From contig CAZJWR010000046.1 of the NCBI GenBank assembly GCA_964549765.1, positions 1 to 30,246 of the forward strand: a stretch of 30,246 nt of DNA, written 5' to 3'. The DNA comes from CAZJWR01 sp964549765 (GTDB lineage Bacteria > Zixibacteria > MSB-5A5 > GN15 > JAAZOE01). A program made the translations under genes and the position numbers. The notes beneath the pieces were generated by a model. The model saw only the letters and a list, made by a program, of their open reading frames with translations. It was not told the origin of the DNA and did no database searches. Below are positions 1 through 7,432 of this stretch, in pieces (positions within the stretch are counted from its first letter, which is position 1; every line of letters starts with the position of its first letter).

Positions 1-357
1 ATCTATTGGGAAAGCCGATGCGAGGATTCCTGCGAATATGTTTTCCGGCAGCCGTCCATAATCAGCGGCCACAATATCATTTCCCCCACCACCTTCTTTG
101 CGGATTATTATCCACTAGAAAGCAACAAGAGAAAGGATATCGATGGTCTCAATCGATATGAGAGGGACGACCTTAGCGAGATTACCTTTGCGGTCGCGCC
201 GGGCCGCGTGAAATTGTCGTTTCGCTATTCATCATTTTATGATTCCCTTGGCTTTCTTCAATTTCCAATTACGGCGAATTTTGGATATATCGTCTGCGGA
301 GGTGATACACTCACCATTGACAGCATTAAATTCGGCGCCACTCGTAAAGGTCCATAA
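1..357 (+). CDS. C-terminal part of an unrecognised protein (5' truncated)
   Basis: Frame 1 is open from the first base to the TAA at 355-357, giving 118 residues with no start inside the window, so the gene begins upstream. The fragment is rich in aromatic and beta-strand-forming residues. It has three cysteines in two groups (RCEDSC near the left edge and VCGG near the end), which would suit an exported beta-rich protein. I recognise no family. The open frame on the opposite strand at 232-531 overlaps it and looks like a shadow. The call rests on the frame being open to the window edge and on a protein-like composition, so it is moderate only. Confidence 0.5.
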   Translation: MYWESRCEDSCEYVFRQPSIISGHNIISPTTFFADYYPLESNKRKDIDGLNRYERDDLSEITFAVAPGRVKLSFRYSSFYDSLGFLQFPITANFGYIVCGGDTLTIDSIKFGATRKGP

Positions 358-413
358 AACAGGCTCCATACGCATCACAGACCTCCATGTGTCCTCTCTC
401 CGGCAGATATGGA

Positions 414-427
414 TCCGCCGCGGCGGA
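414..427. repeat. Perfect 14-base palindrome
   Basis: TCCGCCGCGGCGGA reads identically on both strands and sits in the non-coding stretch between the first partial gene and the ABC operon. The same TCCGCC/GGCGGA words recur in the hairpin cluster about 90 bases further on. This suggests both belong to one structured intergenic element covering roughly 400-569. No function can be assigned. Confidence 0.5.
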
Positions 428-502
428 CCGGGCGCAGAATCAACCTGTTGGGTGGAGTACCGTGTGGATTGCCGATCAGAGGCGGAGGCGTGGCTGTCTG
501 AA

Positions 503-569
503 ATTGTCCGCCTTCGGCGGACCGCGATCATAGATCGCGGCCACCCGTCGTGCGCAAAGCACGGACAAT
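503..569. repeat. Nested multi-hairpin element after the ABC export operon
   Basis: ATTGTCCG at 503-510 pairs with CGGACAAT at 562-569. Between these arms lie three further dyads in a row: GTCCGCC-TTC-GGCGGAC (506-522), CCGCGATC-ATA-GATCGCGG (522-540) and CGTGC-GCAAA-GCACG (549-563). The outer arm and the first hairpin share bases 506-510, so the two folds compete. The element abuts the stop codon of the last gene of the minus-strand operon, where a terminator would be expected. There is no strong U tract on that side, so it may be a REP-like or mRNA 3'-end element rather than a classical terminator. Confidence 0.6.
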
Positions 570-1666
570 CACTTCACCCGTTTGGAGAAGCGCAGGGCAG
601 AGAAGGTGAAGATGGCCAGGCCGAGGGCGATCAACGCCAGCACTTGAGGATAAAGGACATTGAGGCCGGCGCCCTTCATCATGATGCCCCGAACGATGAC
701 CATGAAATACCGCAAAGGATTGAGATAGGTGAGATACTGCACCGATTGCGGCATGTTGCTGATCGGCGTGAAAAAGCCTGACGTCAGAATCGCGAAGATC
801 ATGAAAAACCACGCCAAAAACATCGCCTGCTGCTGGGTCTTGGTGACGGTCGAAACGAACATCCCCACGCCCAGCGTCGTGAACAGAAAAATAAACGACA
901 GAAAATACAACAACGGCCATGACCCGACAAACGGAATGCCGAACCAGATGATGCCGACTGCCAGCGCCACCGACATTTCAATGTACCCGAGGATGGCAAA
1001 CGGCATTGTCTTGCCGACGATTAGCGCCGGGGTGGATATCGGCGTCACCATGAGCTGCTCCAGCGTGCCCACTTCGCGTTCGCGCACGATCGCCATCGAT
1101 GTCAGCATGGAGGTGATCATCAAAAGCAGCACGGCCACAATGCCCGGAACCATGAAATTGACCGATTCCTGTTCCGGGTTGTACAGTATTCGCGGACGCA
1201 TGGTGATCGGCATGGTCAGGCCGGTGTAGTCGCGATTGAATTTATTGGTGATCAAACCGGCGTAGCCCATGGCGATGGCGGCCGAATTGGCGTTGGAACC
1301 GTCGACGATGAATCCGGCGGCGACGCCCAGGCCTTGTTCGAGACGATCCGAAAAATCGGGCGGGATGACCAGCGACACATTGAAGCGGTTTTCGGTAAAG
1401 CCCCGGTCGGCATCAAGCAGGGGCAGATCGGAGGATTGGACGATGAAATAATTCCCGGCCGAGAGCGACCGCACGTATTCGCGCGAGAGAACGCTCCGGT
1501 CATAGTCGTACACGGCAGTGTAGATGTTCTTGACATCGGTATTGATGGCGTAGCCGAGCACCAAGAGCTGGATCATCGGAGCCAGGAAAATCAGCCACAG
1601 CATATTGCGGTCGCGGATGACCTGGTGAAACTCCTTCTTCATCAATGCCAGTATGGTACGTATCAT
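569..1666 (-). CDS. ABC-2 type transporter permease (YbhR/YhhJ-like), second permease
   Basis: This 365-residue inner-membrane protein has the ABC-2 permease layout. It has one N-terminal transmembrane helix (about residues 20-42), a large periplasmic domain (about 43-170), then a C-terminal block of hydrophobic helices. The block opens with the conserved segment reading VPGIVAVLLLMITSMLTSMAIVRE, followed by REVGTLEQLMVTP. It would form the membrane channel with the paralogous permease encoded just upstream (three bases between the genes) and be powered by the two ATPases. It is the last gene of the seven-gene operon. In the E. coli ybhGFSR system the homologous pair exports drugs or cations; substrate specificity cannot be read from sequence here. 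Confidence 0.9.
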   Translation of the reverse strand: MIRTILALMKKEFHQVIRDRNMLWLIFLAPMIQLLVLGYAINTDVKNIYTAVYDYDRSVLSREYVRSLSAGNYFIVQSSDLPLLDADRGFTENRFNVSLVIPPDFSDRLEQGLGVAAGFIVDGSNANSAAIAMGYAGLITNKFNRDYTGLTMPITMRPRILYNPEQESVNFMVPGIVAVLLLMITSMLTSMAIVREREVGTLEQLMVTPISTPALIVGKTMPFAILGYIEMSVALAVGIIWFGIPFVGSWPLLYFLSFIFLFTTLGVGMFVSTVTKTQQQAMFLAWFFMIFAILTSGFFTPISNMPQSVQYLTYLNPLRYFMVIVRGIMMKGAGLNVLYPQVLALIALGLAIFTFSALRFSKRVK

Positions 1667-1669
1667 GAC

Positions 1670-2776
1670 CTATCCGATCTTCAAACGAAAACGCCGCGTG
1701 GCCACGCCCAGCAGAATGACGGTAATCACGACCAGCGCCGCCGCCTGCGGCCAGAGCACGTCGATGCCCGACCCTTTGAGCATGATGCCCCGGATGATCA
1801 GCAGAAAGTACCGCGCCGGCACCAGATGGCTGATCCATTGCAGGACGATCGGCATGTTTTTGATTTCGAAAATGAATCCGGACAGCATCACGGACGGCAG
1901 GACGGTCAGGATCTGGGCGGCCATCATGGCCTGCTGCTGGGTATTGGCCACGGTCGAGATCAGAATGCCCAGCGACAGCGCCGCGATGACATAAATAACG
2001 CCGAACAGAAACAGGACCGCTTCGGAACCGATGAAGGGAACGCCGAAATTGATGACGCCGAAGGTCAGCACCAGCACCCCGTCCAGAAGCGCCAGAAAGA
2101 TATACGGGATGACCTTGCCGATGATGATCTGCCGGGGTTTGATCGGCGACGTCAGAAGCTGTTCCATCGTTCCGGTTTCCTTCTCGCGCGAGATGGTGAT
2201 CGACGTCAAAAGCGCCGAAATCATCATCAGGATGACGGCGATCAGGCCGGGTACAAAGAAATGCGACGACTTGAGATCGGGATTATACAGCACGCGCGCC
2301 GACAGCGTCACGCCCGGCGGTTCGAATCCGGGGGGCAGATGATCTTTGAGAAACTGGATCATGATGACATTGGCGTAGCTGGTCGTCGCCGCGGCCGTGT
2401 TGGCGTCGGCGCCGTCGACCGACAACCCGATCTGATAGTCCTCGCCGGTGGTCATGGCTTTGCTCAACCCCGGGGGGATAATCAACACGGCGCTGGCGTC
2501 GCCGGCTTTGAGCACATACTCGGGATCGGCCAAATCCGGCTCCGACTGCGACCGGATGAAATAACCGGAGTGATAAAACCGTCCGACCAGATCGCGCGAT
2601 TCCCGGGTGTGGTCGAAATCGAGCACGGCCAGGCGGATGTTTTTGATATCAAGGTTGATGGCGTAGCCGTACAGCAGGGTCATGATGATCGGCATAAGAA
2701 TGGCGATGCTCAGCGAGCGCGGATCGCGCAAAATATGCCGGACTTCTTTGGCGGCGATGTATTTAATTTTCTTCAT
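1670..2776 (-). CDS. ABC-2 type transporter permease (YbhS-like), first permease
   Basis: This 368-residue ABC-2 permease is paralogous to the next gene. It has an N-terminal transmembrane helix after a short basic cytosolic start, a periplasmic domain of about 130 residues, then five to six hydrophobic helices starting near the VPGLIAVILMMISALLTSI segment. The typical amphipathic EKETGTMEQLLTSPI motif follows. It overlaps the end of the second ATPase gene by 14 bases, which points to translational coupling. With its paralogue it should form a heterodimeric channel, with the ATPases on the cytosolic side and the lipoprotein adaptor and outer-membrane channel encoded upstream on the other. Confidence 0.9.
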   Translation of the reverse strand: MKKIKYIAAKEVRHILRDPRSLSIAILMPIIMTLLYGYAINLDIKNIRLAVLDFDHTRESRDLVGRFYHSGYFIRSQSEPDLADPEYVLKAGDASAVLIIPPGLSKAMTTGEDYQIGLSVDGADANTAAATTSYANVIMIQFLKDHLPPGFEPPGVTLSARVLYNPDLKSSHFFVPGLIAVILMMISALLTSITISREKETGTMEQLLTSPIKPRQIIIGKVIPYIFLALLDGVLVLTFGVINFGVPFIGSEAVLFLFGVIYVIAALSLGILISTVANTQQQAMMAAQILTVLPSVMLSGFIFEIKNMPIVLQWISHLVPARYFLLIIRGIMLKGSGIDVLWPQAAALVVITVILLGVATRRFRLKIG

Positions 2777-3509
2777 AGCCGCCCTGCCCCTGGATGAGTT
2801 TGATAAATGTTTCCTGCAAGTCGGGCTCGTGATATTTGGCCACGATATCGGCGGGAACGCCGACTTCGATGATTTTGCCCCGATGCATGATGGATATGCG
2901 GCCGCAGAATTCGGCCTCGTCCATATAGTGCGTCGTCACGAACAAGGTCGTACCCTGATCGGCCAGGCCATAGAGGATGTCCCAGAAGCGGCGGCGGAAG
3001 ACGGGATCGACGCCGCCGGTCGGTTCGTCGAGGAAGAGAATGCCCGGACGATGGAGAATCGCCGCGCCGAGCGCCAAACGCTGCCGCCAACCCACCGGCA
3101 GCGAACCGGCGGGACGGTCGATGAACGAGGAAAGATCGAGATCAGCTGTCACTTCGCGTATCCGGTCCCGCAGTTGCGCCCGCGGGATGCGGTAGACGGC
3201 GCCGTAGAAATCGAGATTTTCGCGGCCGGTGAGATCGGCATACAGGGAAAATTTCTGCGACATGTAGCCGATGGTCCGTTTGATCTTTTCGTTTTCGCGA
3301 TAGATGTCGAAACCGTTAACGGTGCCGTTGCCCGACGTCGGCAGGAGCAGACCGCACAGCATCCGGATGGCGGTCGTCTTGCCGGCGCCGTTGGCCCCGA
3401 GAAAGCCGAAAATCTCGCCCCGGTCGACCGTCAGGCTGATCTGGTCGACGGCGGTGAAATCGCCGAATTTCCGGGTCAGATGATCGATGGTGACGGCGTG
3501 CCCCGACAT
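2763..3509 (-). CDS. ABC transporter ATPase, second nucleotide-binding subunit (YbhF C-terminal half equivalent)
   Basis: This 248-residue ATPase has Walker A GANGAGKT (38-45), Q-loop Q85, Walker B and catalytic glutamate in LFLDEP (D161, E162), and switch histidine H194 in TTHYMDE. The signature that should read LSGGQ is LPVGW (137-141), a clear departure. The partner ATPase encoded immediately upstream (stop and start codons adjacent) has the opposite defect. In E. coli YbhF the two halves are one fused protein; here they are two genes. An SD-like GGGG lies ahead of the ATG at 3509. The pair would energise export through the two ABC-2 permeases. Confidence 0.92.
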   Translation of the reverse strand: MSGHAVTIDHLTRKFGDFTAVDQISLTVDRGEIFGFLGANGAGKTTAIRMLCGLLLPTSGNGTVNGFDIYRENEKIKRTIGYMSQKFSLYADLTGRENLDFYGAVYRIPRAQLRDRIREVTADLDLSSFIDRPAGSLPVGWRQRLALGAAILHRPGILFLDEPTGGVDPVFRRRFWDILYGLADQGTTLFVTTHYMDEAEFCGRISIMHRGKIIEVGVPADIVAKYHEPDLQETFIKLIQGQGGYEEN

Positions 3510-4418
3510 CTATTTCCCCATGAGTTGAATGAACGTGTCTTCGAGTTCCGAATCGATTTTTTCCACCCGATCGGACGTGATACCGCATTGCGCCAGCTTC
3601 TGCTCCAAATCGTCCATCGGCATCGAGGCGACTGTATAGACATGCAGGCTAGACCCGAAGCGGCGGACGCTGACGCCATCAATCCGGGACAGTTCATGAA
3701 CGTTTTCTTCGGAGGGTTCGGCGTTGACCCGATATACGAGGCCGTCATATTTGGCGGCTAATTCTTTGGGGGTGCCCTCGGCCAATTTTTTCCCGCGATG
3801 CATAAACGCCGCCCGGTCGGCCCGTTCGACCTCATCCATGTAGGGCGTCGAGACGATTATCGTGGCGCCGTCGTCGCGGAGCGATGTGAGAATTTCCCAG
3901 AACTGCCGCCGCGAGAGCGGATCGACGCCGGTAGTGGGTTCGTCGAGGATAAGGACCCTCGGGTCATGGATCAGCGAACAGCTCAGGGCCAGTTTCTGCT
4001 TCATGCCGCCCGATAAATTGGCCGCGCGGCGCCCGCGAAACGGCCCCAATCCCGAAAAATCATACAGGCGCTCTTTTTTCTGATCGAAACGGCTTTTATC
4101 CAGGCCAAACAGTCCGGCGTAGAAGCGGAGGTTTTCCTCGACCGACAGGTCGGGATAGAGCGAAAACGTCTGGGGCATGTATCCGAGAATTTCCTTCACC
4201 TCGTCGAAATCGGTCCTTTTGTCATGACCCATGATTTCGATTCGGCCCGAATCGAAATCGATCAGCCCGCACATAGCGCGAAAGAGAGATGTTTTGCCGG
4301 CGCCGTCCGGTCCGGCCAGGGCGAAAATTTCCTTTTCGTGTGCCTCGAAACCGAACCCATCGACGGCTGTCAGATCGCCGTAGGCCTTGGTCACGTTGTC
4401 GACGACGACTGTGGTCAT
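3510..4418 (-). CDS. ABC transporter ATPase, first nucleotide-binding subunit (YbhF N-terminal half equivalent)
   Basis: This 302-residue ATPase has Walker A GPDGAGKT (36-43), Q83, a canonical LSGGM signature (135-139), and Walker B/catalytic glutamate D159-E160 in LILDEPTTGVDP. The switch-loop histidine is replaced by proline (STPYMDE, P192). About 75 residues follow the fold as a C-terminal extension typical of drug-exporter ATPases of this group. The gene starts in an ATGA overlap with the adaptor gene and ends directly against the next ATPase start. The missing histidine together with the intact signature suggests the two ATPases form one competent and one degenerate site. Confidence 0.92.
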   Translation of the reverse strand: MTTVVVDNVTKAYGDLTAVDGFGFEAHEKEIFALAGPDGAGKTSLFRAMCGLIDFDSGRIEIMGHDKRTDFDEVKEILGYMPQTFSLYPDLSVEENLRFYAGLFGLDKSRFDQKKERLYDFSGLGPFRGRRAANLSGGMKQKLALSCSLIHDPRVLILDEPTTGVDPLSRRQFWEILTSLRDDGATIIVSTPYMDEVERADRAAFMHRGKKLAEGTPKELAAKYDGLVYRVNAEPSEENVHELSRIDGVSVRRFGSSLHVYTVASMPMDDLEQKLAQCGITSDRVEKIDSELEDTFIQLMGK

Positions 4419-5302
4419 GGGATCGTTACCAGCACGGGCATGCCAACTTTAAGGGCGCCGTCGGGATTGGGAATGGTGACTTTAACGGCATACACCAGAT
4501 CGGCCCGGGCCTCTTTGGTCTGGACATTCTTGGGCGTAAATTCGGCCTTGTCAGAAATCCAAGTGACGGTTCCCGACAATGGCTGTGTATGGCCGTCCTC
4601 GGGATCGACGTCGGCCTTGCCGCCCAGTTTTATCTGCGTCAGATCCCGGGGCGGGAGATAGATTTTCACCCAGACGGTATCGAGTTGCGCGATCTTGATG
4701 ATCGGTTTGCCCGGCGCGAGCAGTTCCCCTTCCTCTGCATATTTGATGACGACCGTGCCGTTGAGCGGCGAGAGCGGCAGGCAATGATTGTACTGCTCTT
4801 CGAGAAGGGCGATATCCGCATCGGTACGGGCCAGGTCGGCTTGAGCCGCCTGCAGGGCGACTTTCGCGGCCTGATAGGCCAGATGCGCCTGATTGCGCGC
4901 ATTTTGGGTCTGATCGAACTGCTGTTGATTGGCCGAGCCGACTTTGATCAGGCGGCTGATACGGTCGAATTCCTTCTGGGCCAGGGAATCGTTCCCGGCG
5001 GTTTGCTCGATCTGTATTTTGGTGCTCTGGATTTTCGCCACCAGAGCCTCGCGAGCCGCGCGCGTCTGCCTCAACTGCAGGGTAACGGTGGTGGTATCGA
5101 TAAGGCCGATCGTATCCCCGGCCGCGATGGGATAACCTTCGTCGAAACGGAGCTGCTCCAGTTGTCCCGTCGCCTGGGCCGAGATAATGGACTCGGTAGC
5201 CTCGATCATCCCCGACCCCTGAGGCCCGGTGTTGTTGTCGGAACACGACACAACCGCCATCACGGTCATGACCAAAAGGAGCGCCAGTATATATTTCATC
5301 AT
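4415..5302 (-). CDS. HlyD-family membrane fusion protein, lipoprotein (YbhG-like)
   Basis: This 295-residue periplasmic adaptor begins with a hydrophobic leader and a lipobox ending MAVVSC (Cys20), so it is probably lipid-anchored. A first biotinyl-lipoyl half follows (about 35-70), then an alpha-helical hairpin rich in Gln, Ala and Leu (about 75-165), the second lipoyl half (APGKPIIKIAQLDTVWVKI) and a beta-barrel domain. The start at 5302 has GGAGG seven bases upstream and overlaps the channel gene stop as ATGA. It would bridge the ABC-2 permeases to the TolC-like channel. A close second ATG (5299) is possible but spaces less well from the SD. Confidence 0.9.
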   Translation of the reverse strand: MMKYILALLLVMTVMAVVSCSDNNTGPQGSGMIEATESIISAQATGQLEQLRFDEGYPIAAGDTIGLIDTTTVTLQLRQTRAAREALVAKIQSTKIQIEQTAGNDSLAQKEFDRISRLIKVGSANQQQFDQTQNARNQAHLAYQAAKVALQAAQADLARTDADIALLEEQYNHCLPLSPLNGTVVIKYAEEGELLAPGKPIIKIAQLDTVWVKIYLPPRDLTQIKLGGKADVDPEDGHTQPLSGTVTWISDKAEFTPKNVQTKEARADLVYAVKVTIPNPDGALKVGMPVLVTIP

Positions 5303-6675
5303 CGCAAGCCTCCGAATATCCTGGGTGAACCGACGGCATAGAGCAGGTCGGTTTCGGCCAGATAGTAATTGAAAATCGACGATCGGTATTGCTGTTCAGC
5401 GGCGGTCAGGTCCGTTTCGAGTTCGAGCAGACGGTTGACCGTCAGGCGTCCGACCTCCTGCTGAGTTTTTGCCAGATCGTATTGGCGGCGGGAAATATCG
5501 TATTCCGCCCGGAAATTGCCCACCGTCTCATAGGCGTGGCTGACATTGTTAAGCGCCATGGTGCGCTGCTTCTGCAGATTATCGAGTAATTCCTTGCGTG
5601 CCATTCGGGCCGACGCCGCCCTCTGGCGGGCCGCACCGACGTCCTTGCCGGTTTTGCCGGCGACATTCAGGGTCCAGTTCAACATCACCCCGCCGGTGAA
5701 ATAATCGTTCCACGTGTTTCCGAACATGTCCTTATTCGGTTTGCCGTATGAATATCCGACAAAGCCGCTCACCGTCGGCAGGTATTCGCCGAGCTCGATC
5801 CGCGACGCCCGGTCGGCGGCGCGTATCGTGAATTCCAGTTGTTGCACTTCGGGGCGGTCGAATTTCGGGCTTCGGGCAATTTCACCATAGACGGTCAAAT
5901 CGGGGTCGGGGACGTTTTCGTCAAGAGTCAGGGCCGTGTCCGGCGGATCGCCGATCAGTTGGAACAGCATCACGCGGGCGTTTTTCTCCTCGGTACGGGC
6001 GCGGCGTACATGCTGCCGCGCCGATTCGACGGCCAGTTCGGCCTCGAGCAGATCGAGTGAATCGGCCAAGCCGCTCTCATGGAGATTACTCACGTTGCGA
6101 GAGATAATATTCACGCGATCCAGCGACGCCTGCGCGGATTTGACCAAAGCGCCGCTGTTGAGCACCGTCAAGTATGCCTGCCGCGTGCGATAGGCGATGG
6201 ACATCCGTTCCGCATCGAGCCGCATCGAGGCGGCCCGGCGGTTGTCGTCCTGAAGATTGATGCCGTTCGACAGTCTGCCGCCGGTGTAGAGCGTCAGGCT
6301 GAGGGTGAGGTCGGTCTGGTAATTTTCCTTACTGCCGATCGTGCGGTTGATGGGGCCGACGGTGATTTTCTGCAGATTGCTGATATAGAACGACTGGGCC
6401 TTGAGCGACAGCATCGGGAAACGGTCCCGTGCAGCGGCTTCGTAGGTCAGCGTCGCCGCCGCCGAATCGTGCCGGATGCCCTGCACCGCGTAGCTGTGTT
6501 TCTGGGCACGGGCGATGGCGTCTTCCAAAGTCAGCGAACCCTGGGCGGCAAGCGGCGCGGTCAACCAGACCATCGCCAGCATGATAACGGCAAACCGCCC
6601 GCTACCGTTTTTGAATACCGCGCATGAACAGATCGACGATATACTCCGGTCGTTTGTCCTGAAATTTCTTCTCAT
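5299..6675 (-). CDS. TolC-like outer-membrane efflux channel (ABC operon)
   Basis: This outer-membrane factor has the repeated helical layout of TolC. It opens at SLTLEDAIARAQKHSYAV and ends in the second copy (YDLAKTQQEVGRLTVNRLLELETDLTAAEQQY). The ATG at 6675 has TGGAG about seven bases upstream but lies 74 bases inside the TetR gene. It would give a signal peptide with a long basic n-region before the hydrophobic core MLAMVWLTAPLAAQG. An internal ATG at 6582 lies just after the TetR stop but has no visible SD and no N-terminal positive charge. I therefore prefer 6675 with modest confidence. The gene overlaps the adaptor gene by four bases, so channel and adaptor are co-translated. Confidence 0.88.
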   Translation of the reverse strand: MRRNFRTNDRSISSICSCAVFKNGSGRFAVIMLAMVWLTAPLAAQGSLTLEDAIARAQKHSYAVQGIRHDSAAATLTYEAAARDRFPMLSLKAQSFYISNLQKITVGPINRTIGSKENYQTDLTLSLTLYTGGRLSNGINLQDDNRRAASMRLDAERMSIAYRTRQAYLTVLNSGALVKSAQASLDRVNIISRNVSNLHESGLADSLDLLEAELAVESARQHVRRARTEEKNARVMLFQLIGDPPDTALTLDENVPDPDLTVYGEIARSPKFDRPEVQQLEFTIRAADRASRIELGEYLPTVSGFVGYSYGKPNKDMFGNTWNDYFTGGVMLNWTLNVAGKTGKDVGAARQRAASARMARKELLDNLQKQRTMALNNVSHAYETVGNFRAEYDISRRQYDLAKTQQEVGRLTVNRLLELETDLTAAEQQYRSSIFNYYLAETDLLYAVGSPRIFGGLR

Positions 6676-7207
6676 TTTTTATCTCCAGAGCCGAGGATAC
6701 AATCGGCGATGTCATCAGATAAAACAGGTTCATCCCAATGAACGATATCAACGCCTGACGCGTGTCGATCTTACGCAGAGTTCCGGCGCGGATACCGGCT
6801 ATCATCAGTCGTTCGATCTTCTCCGGCAAGCCGCGTTGAAATACCAGCCGCTGCAGGGATTCCCGCAGCCGTTCGCCGCCATCGGCCAGTTCATGCAAAA
6901 AAATCGCGCCGAACCGGGGGTGATCCCGGAAAGCGGCGTGATACGCCCGGGACGCCCGCAACAGGGCCCCCTCCATGTCGGACTCAGAATCGCTTAGAGC
7001 CGAGGACAGGGAATCCGCCACAGCGGTCAGTCGCTCGTCGATGACCATCTGATACAGGTTTTCCTTGGACGAAAAATGGTAGTAGATCATGGCCTTATTG
7101 ACGCCGGCGCGGGTGGCGATACGGTCGACCCGGGCGCCGGACAACCCATATTCGGCGAACTCCTCGGCGGCGGCGGCCAGCACCTTGTCTTTGCTATCCA
7201 GTTCCAT
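6602..7207 (-). CDS. TetR-family transcriptional regulator of the ABC export operon (CecR/YbiH-like position)
   Basis: This 201-residue TetR repressor has its N-terminal helix-turn-helix at about 10-55 (AAAAEEFAEYGLSGARVDRI, then TRAGVNKAMIYYHFSSKENLYQ). A variable ligand-binding domain follows. I start it at the ATG at 7207, which has AGG about six bases upstream. The longer frame would need a TTG at 7234 that lies inside the candidate operator. It is the first gene of the operon, so it probably represses itself and the exporter, as the cecR gene ahead of ybhGFSR does in E. coli. The inducer is unknown. Confidence 0.9.
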   Translation of the reverse strand: MELDSKDKVLAAAAEEFAEYGLSGARVDRIATRAGVNKAMIYYHFSSKENLYQMVIDERLTAVADSLSSALSDSESDMEGALLRASRAYHAAFRDHPRFGAIFLHELADGGERLRESLQRLVFQRGLPEKIERLMIAGIRAGTLRKIDTRQALISFIGMNLFYLMTSPIVSSALEIKNEKKFQDKRPEYIVDLFMRGIQKR

Positions 7208-7229
7208 ACATTGCCTATCGTAAAAATTG

Positions 7230-7265
7230 ACCAACTGGTTAGTTTAACCAACTTGTTAGATAATA
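7230..7265 (-). promoter_or_regulatory. Candidate TetR operator: tandem 13-mers next to a -10 box
   Basis: Two near-identical 13-mers, ACCAACTGGTTAG (7230-7242) and ACCAACTTGTTAG (7247-7259), start 17 bases apart. Together they create a perfect dyad TGGTTA-GTT-TAACCA at 7236-7250. Directly upstream in the direction of the operon is TATTAT (complement of 7260-7265), a plausible -10 box. A weak CAACCA-like -35 lies about 17 bases further on. Repeats placed at and just after the transcription start fit autorepression by the TetR protein encoded 22 bases downstream. Confidence 0.5.
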
Positions 7266-7349
7266 CGCTGCCGGTGGCAGTTTGGTTGAGTATTTTTTGC
7301 CCTTTTTTCAGATTATTTCGGCCCCCGGCCGCCGGGTGCAAATCGGCGG

Positions 7350-7378
7350 TTGCCACCGCGCCGTTCTGCCGATATATT
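7350..7378 (+). promoter_or_regulatory. Sigma-70-type promoter for the kinase-mutY unit
   Basis: TTGCCA (7350-7355) and TATATT (7373-7378) are separated by 17 bases, each one base from consensus. The predicted transcript starts about 48 bases before the kinase-like gene's ATG at 7433. Nothing similar lies between 8147 and 8159, so the MutY gene is probably read from the same promoter. Confidence 0.55.
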
Positions 7379-7432
7379 GTAAGGTCGATCCCCCGGCATC
7401 GAACCGATAGTCCGGGGACACAAGGGGTGACA

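Noticed and set aside
232..531. 99-codon minus-strand open frame in the structured intergenic region
   Set aside because: It overlaps the partial gene and the palindrome, is Arg/Ser-rich, and has no convincing start signal.
503..569. Possible CRISPR or tRNA-like structure
   Set aside because: The dyads differ from each other, with no repeated direct unit or spacers. The cloverleaf resemblance fails because there is no anticodon arm of the right length and no conserved T-loop bases.
1334..2797. 487-codon plus-strand open frame across the two ABC-2 permeases
   Set aside because: It spans the junction of two real minus-strand genes and shows the same low-complexity antisense composition.
7208..7234. 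TTG start extending the first TetR protein by nine residues
   Set aside because: The codon lies inside the candidate operator. The ATG at 7207 has a better SD and begins where TetR homology usually does.
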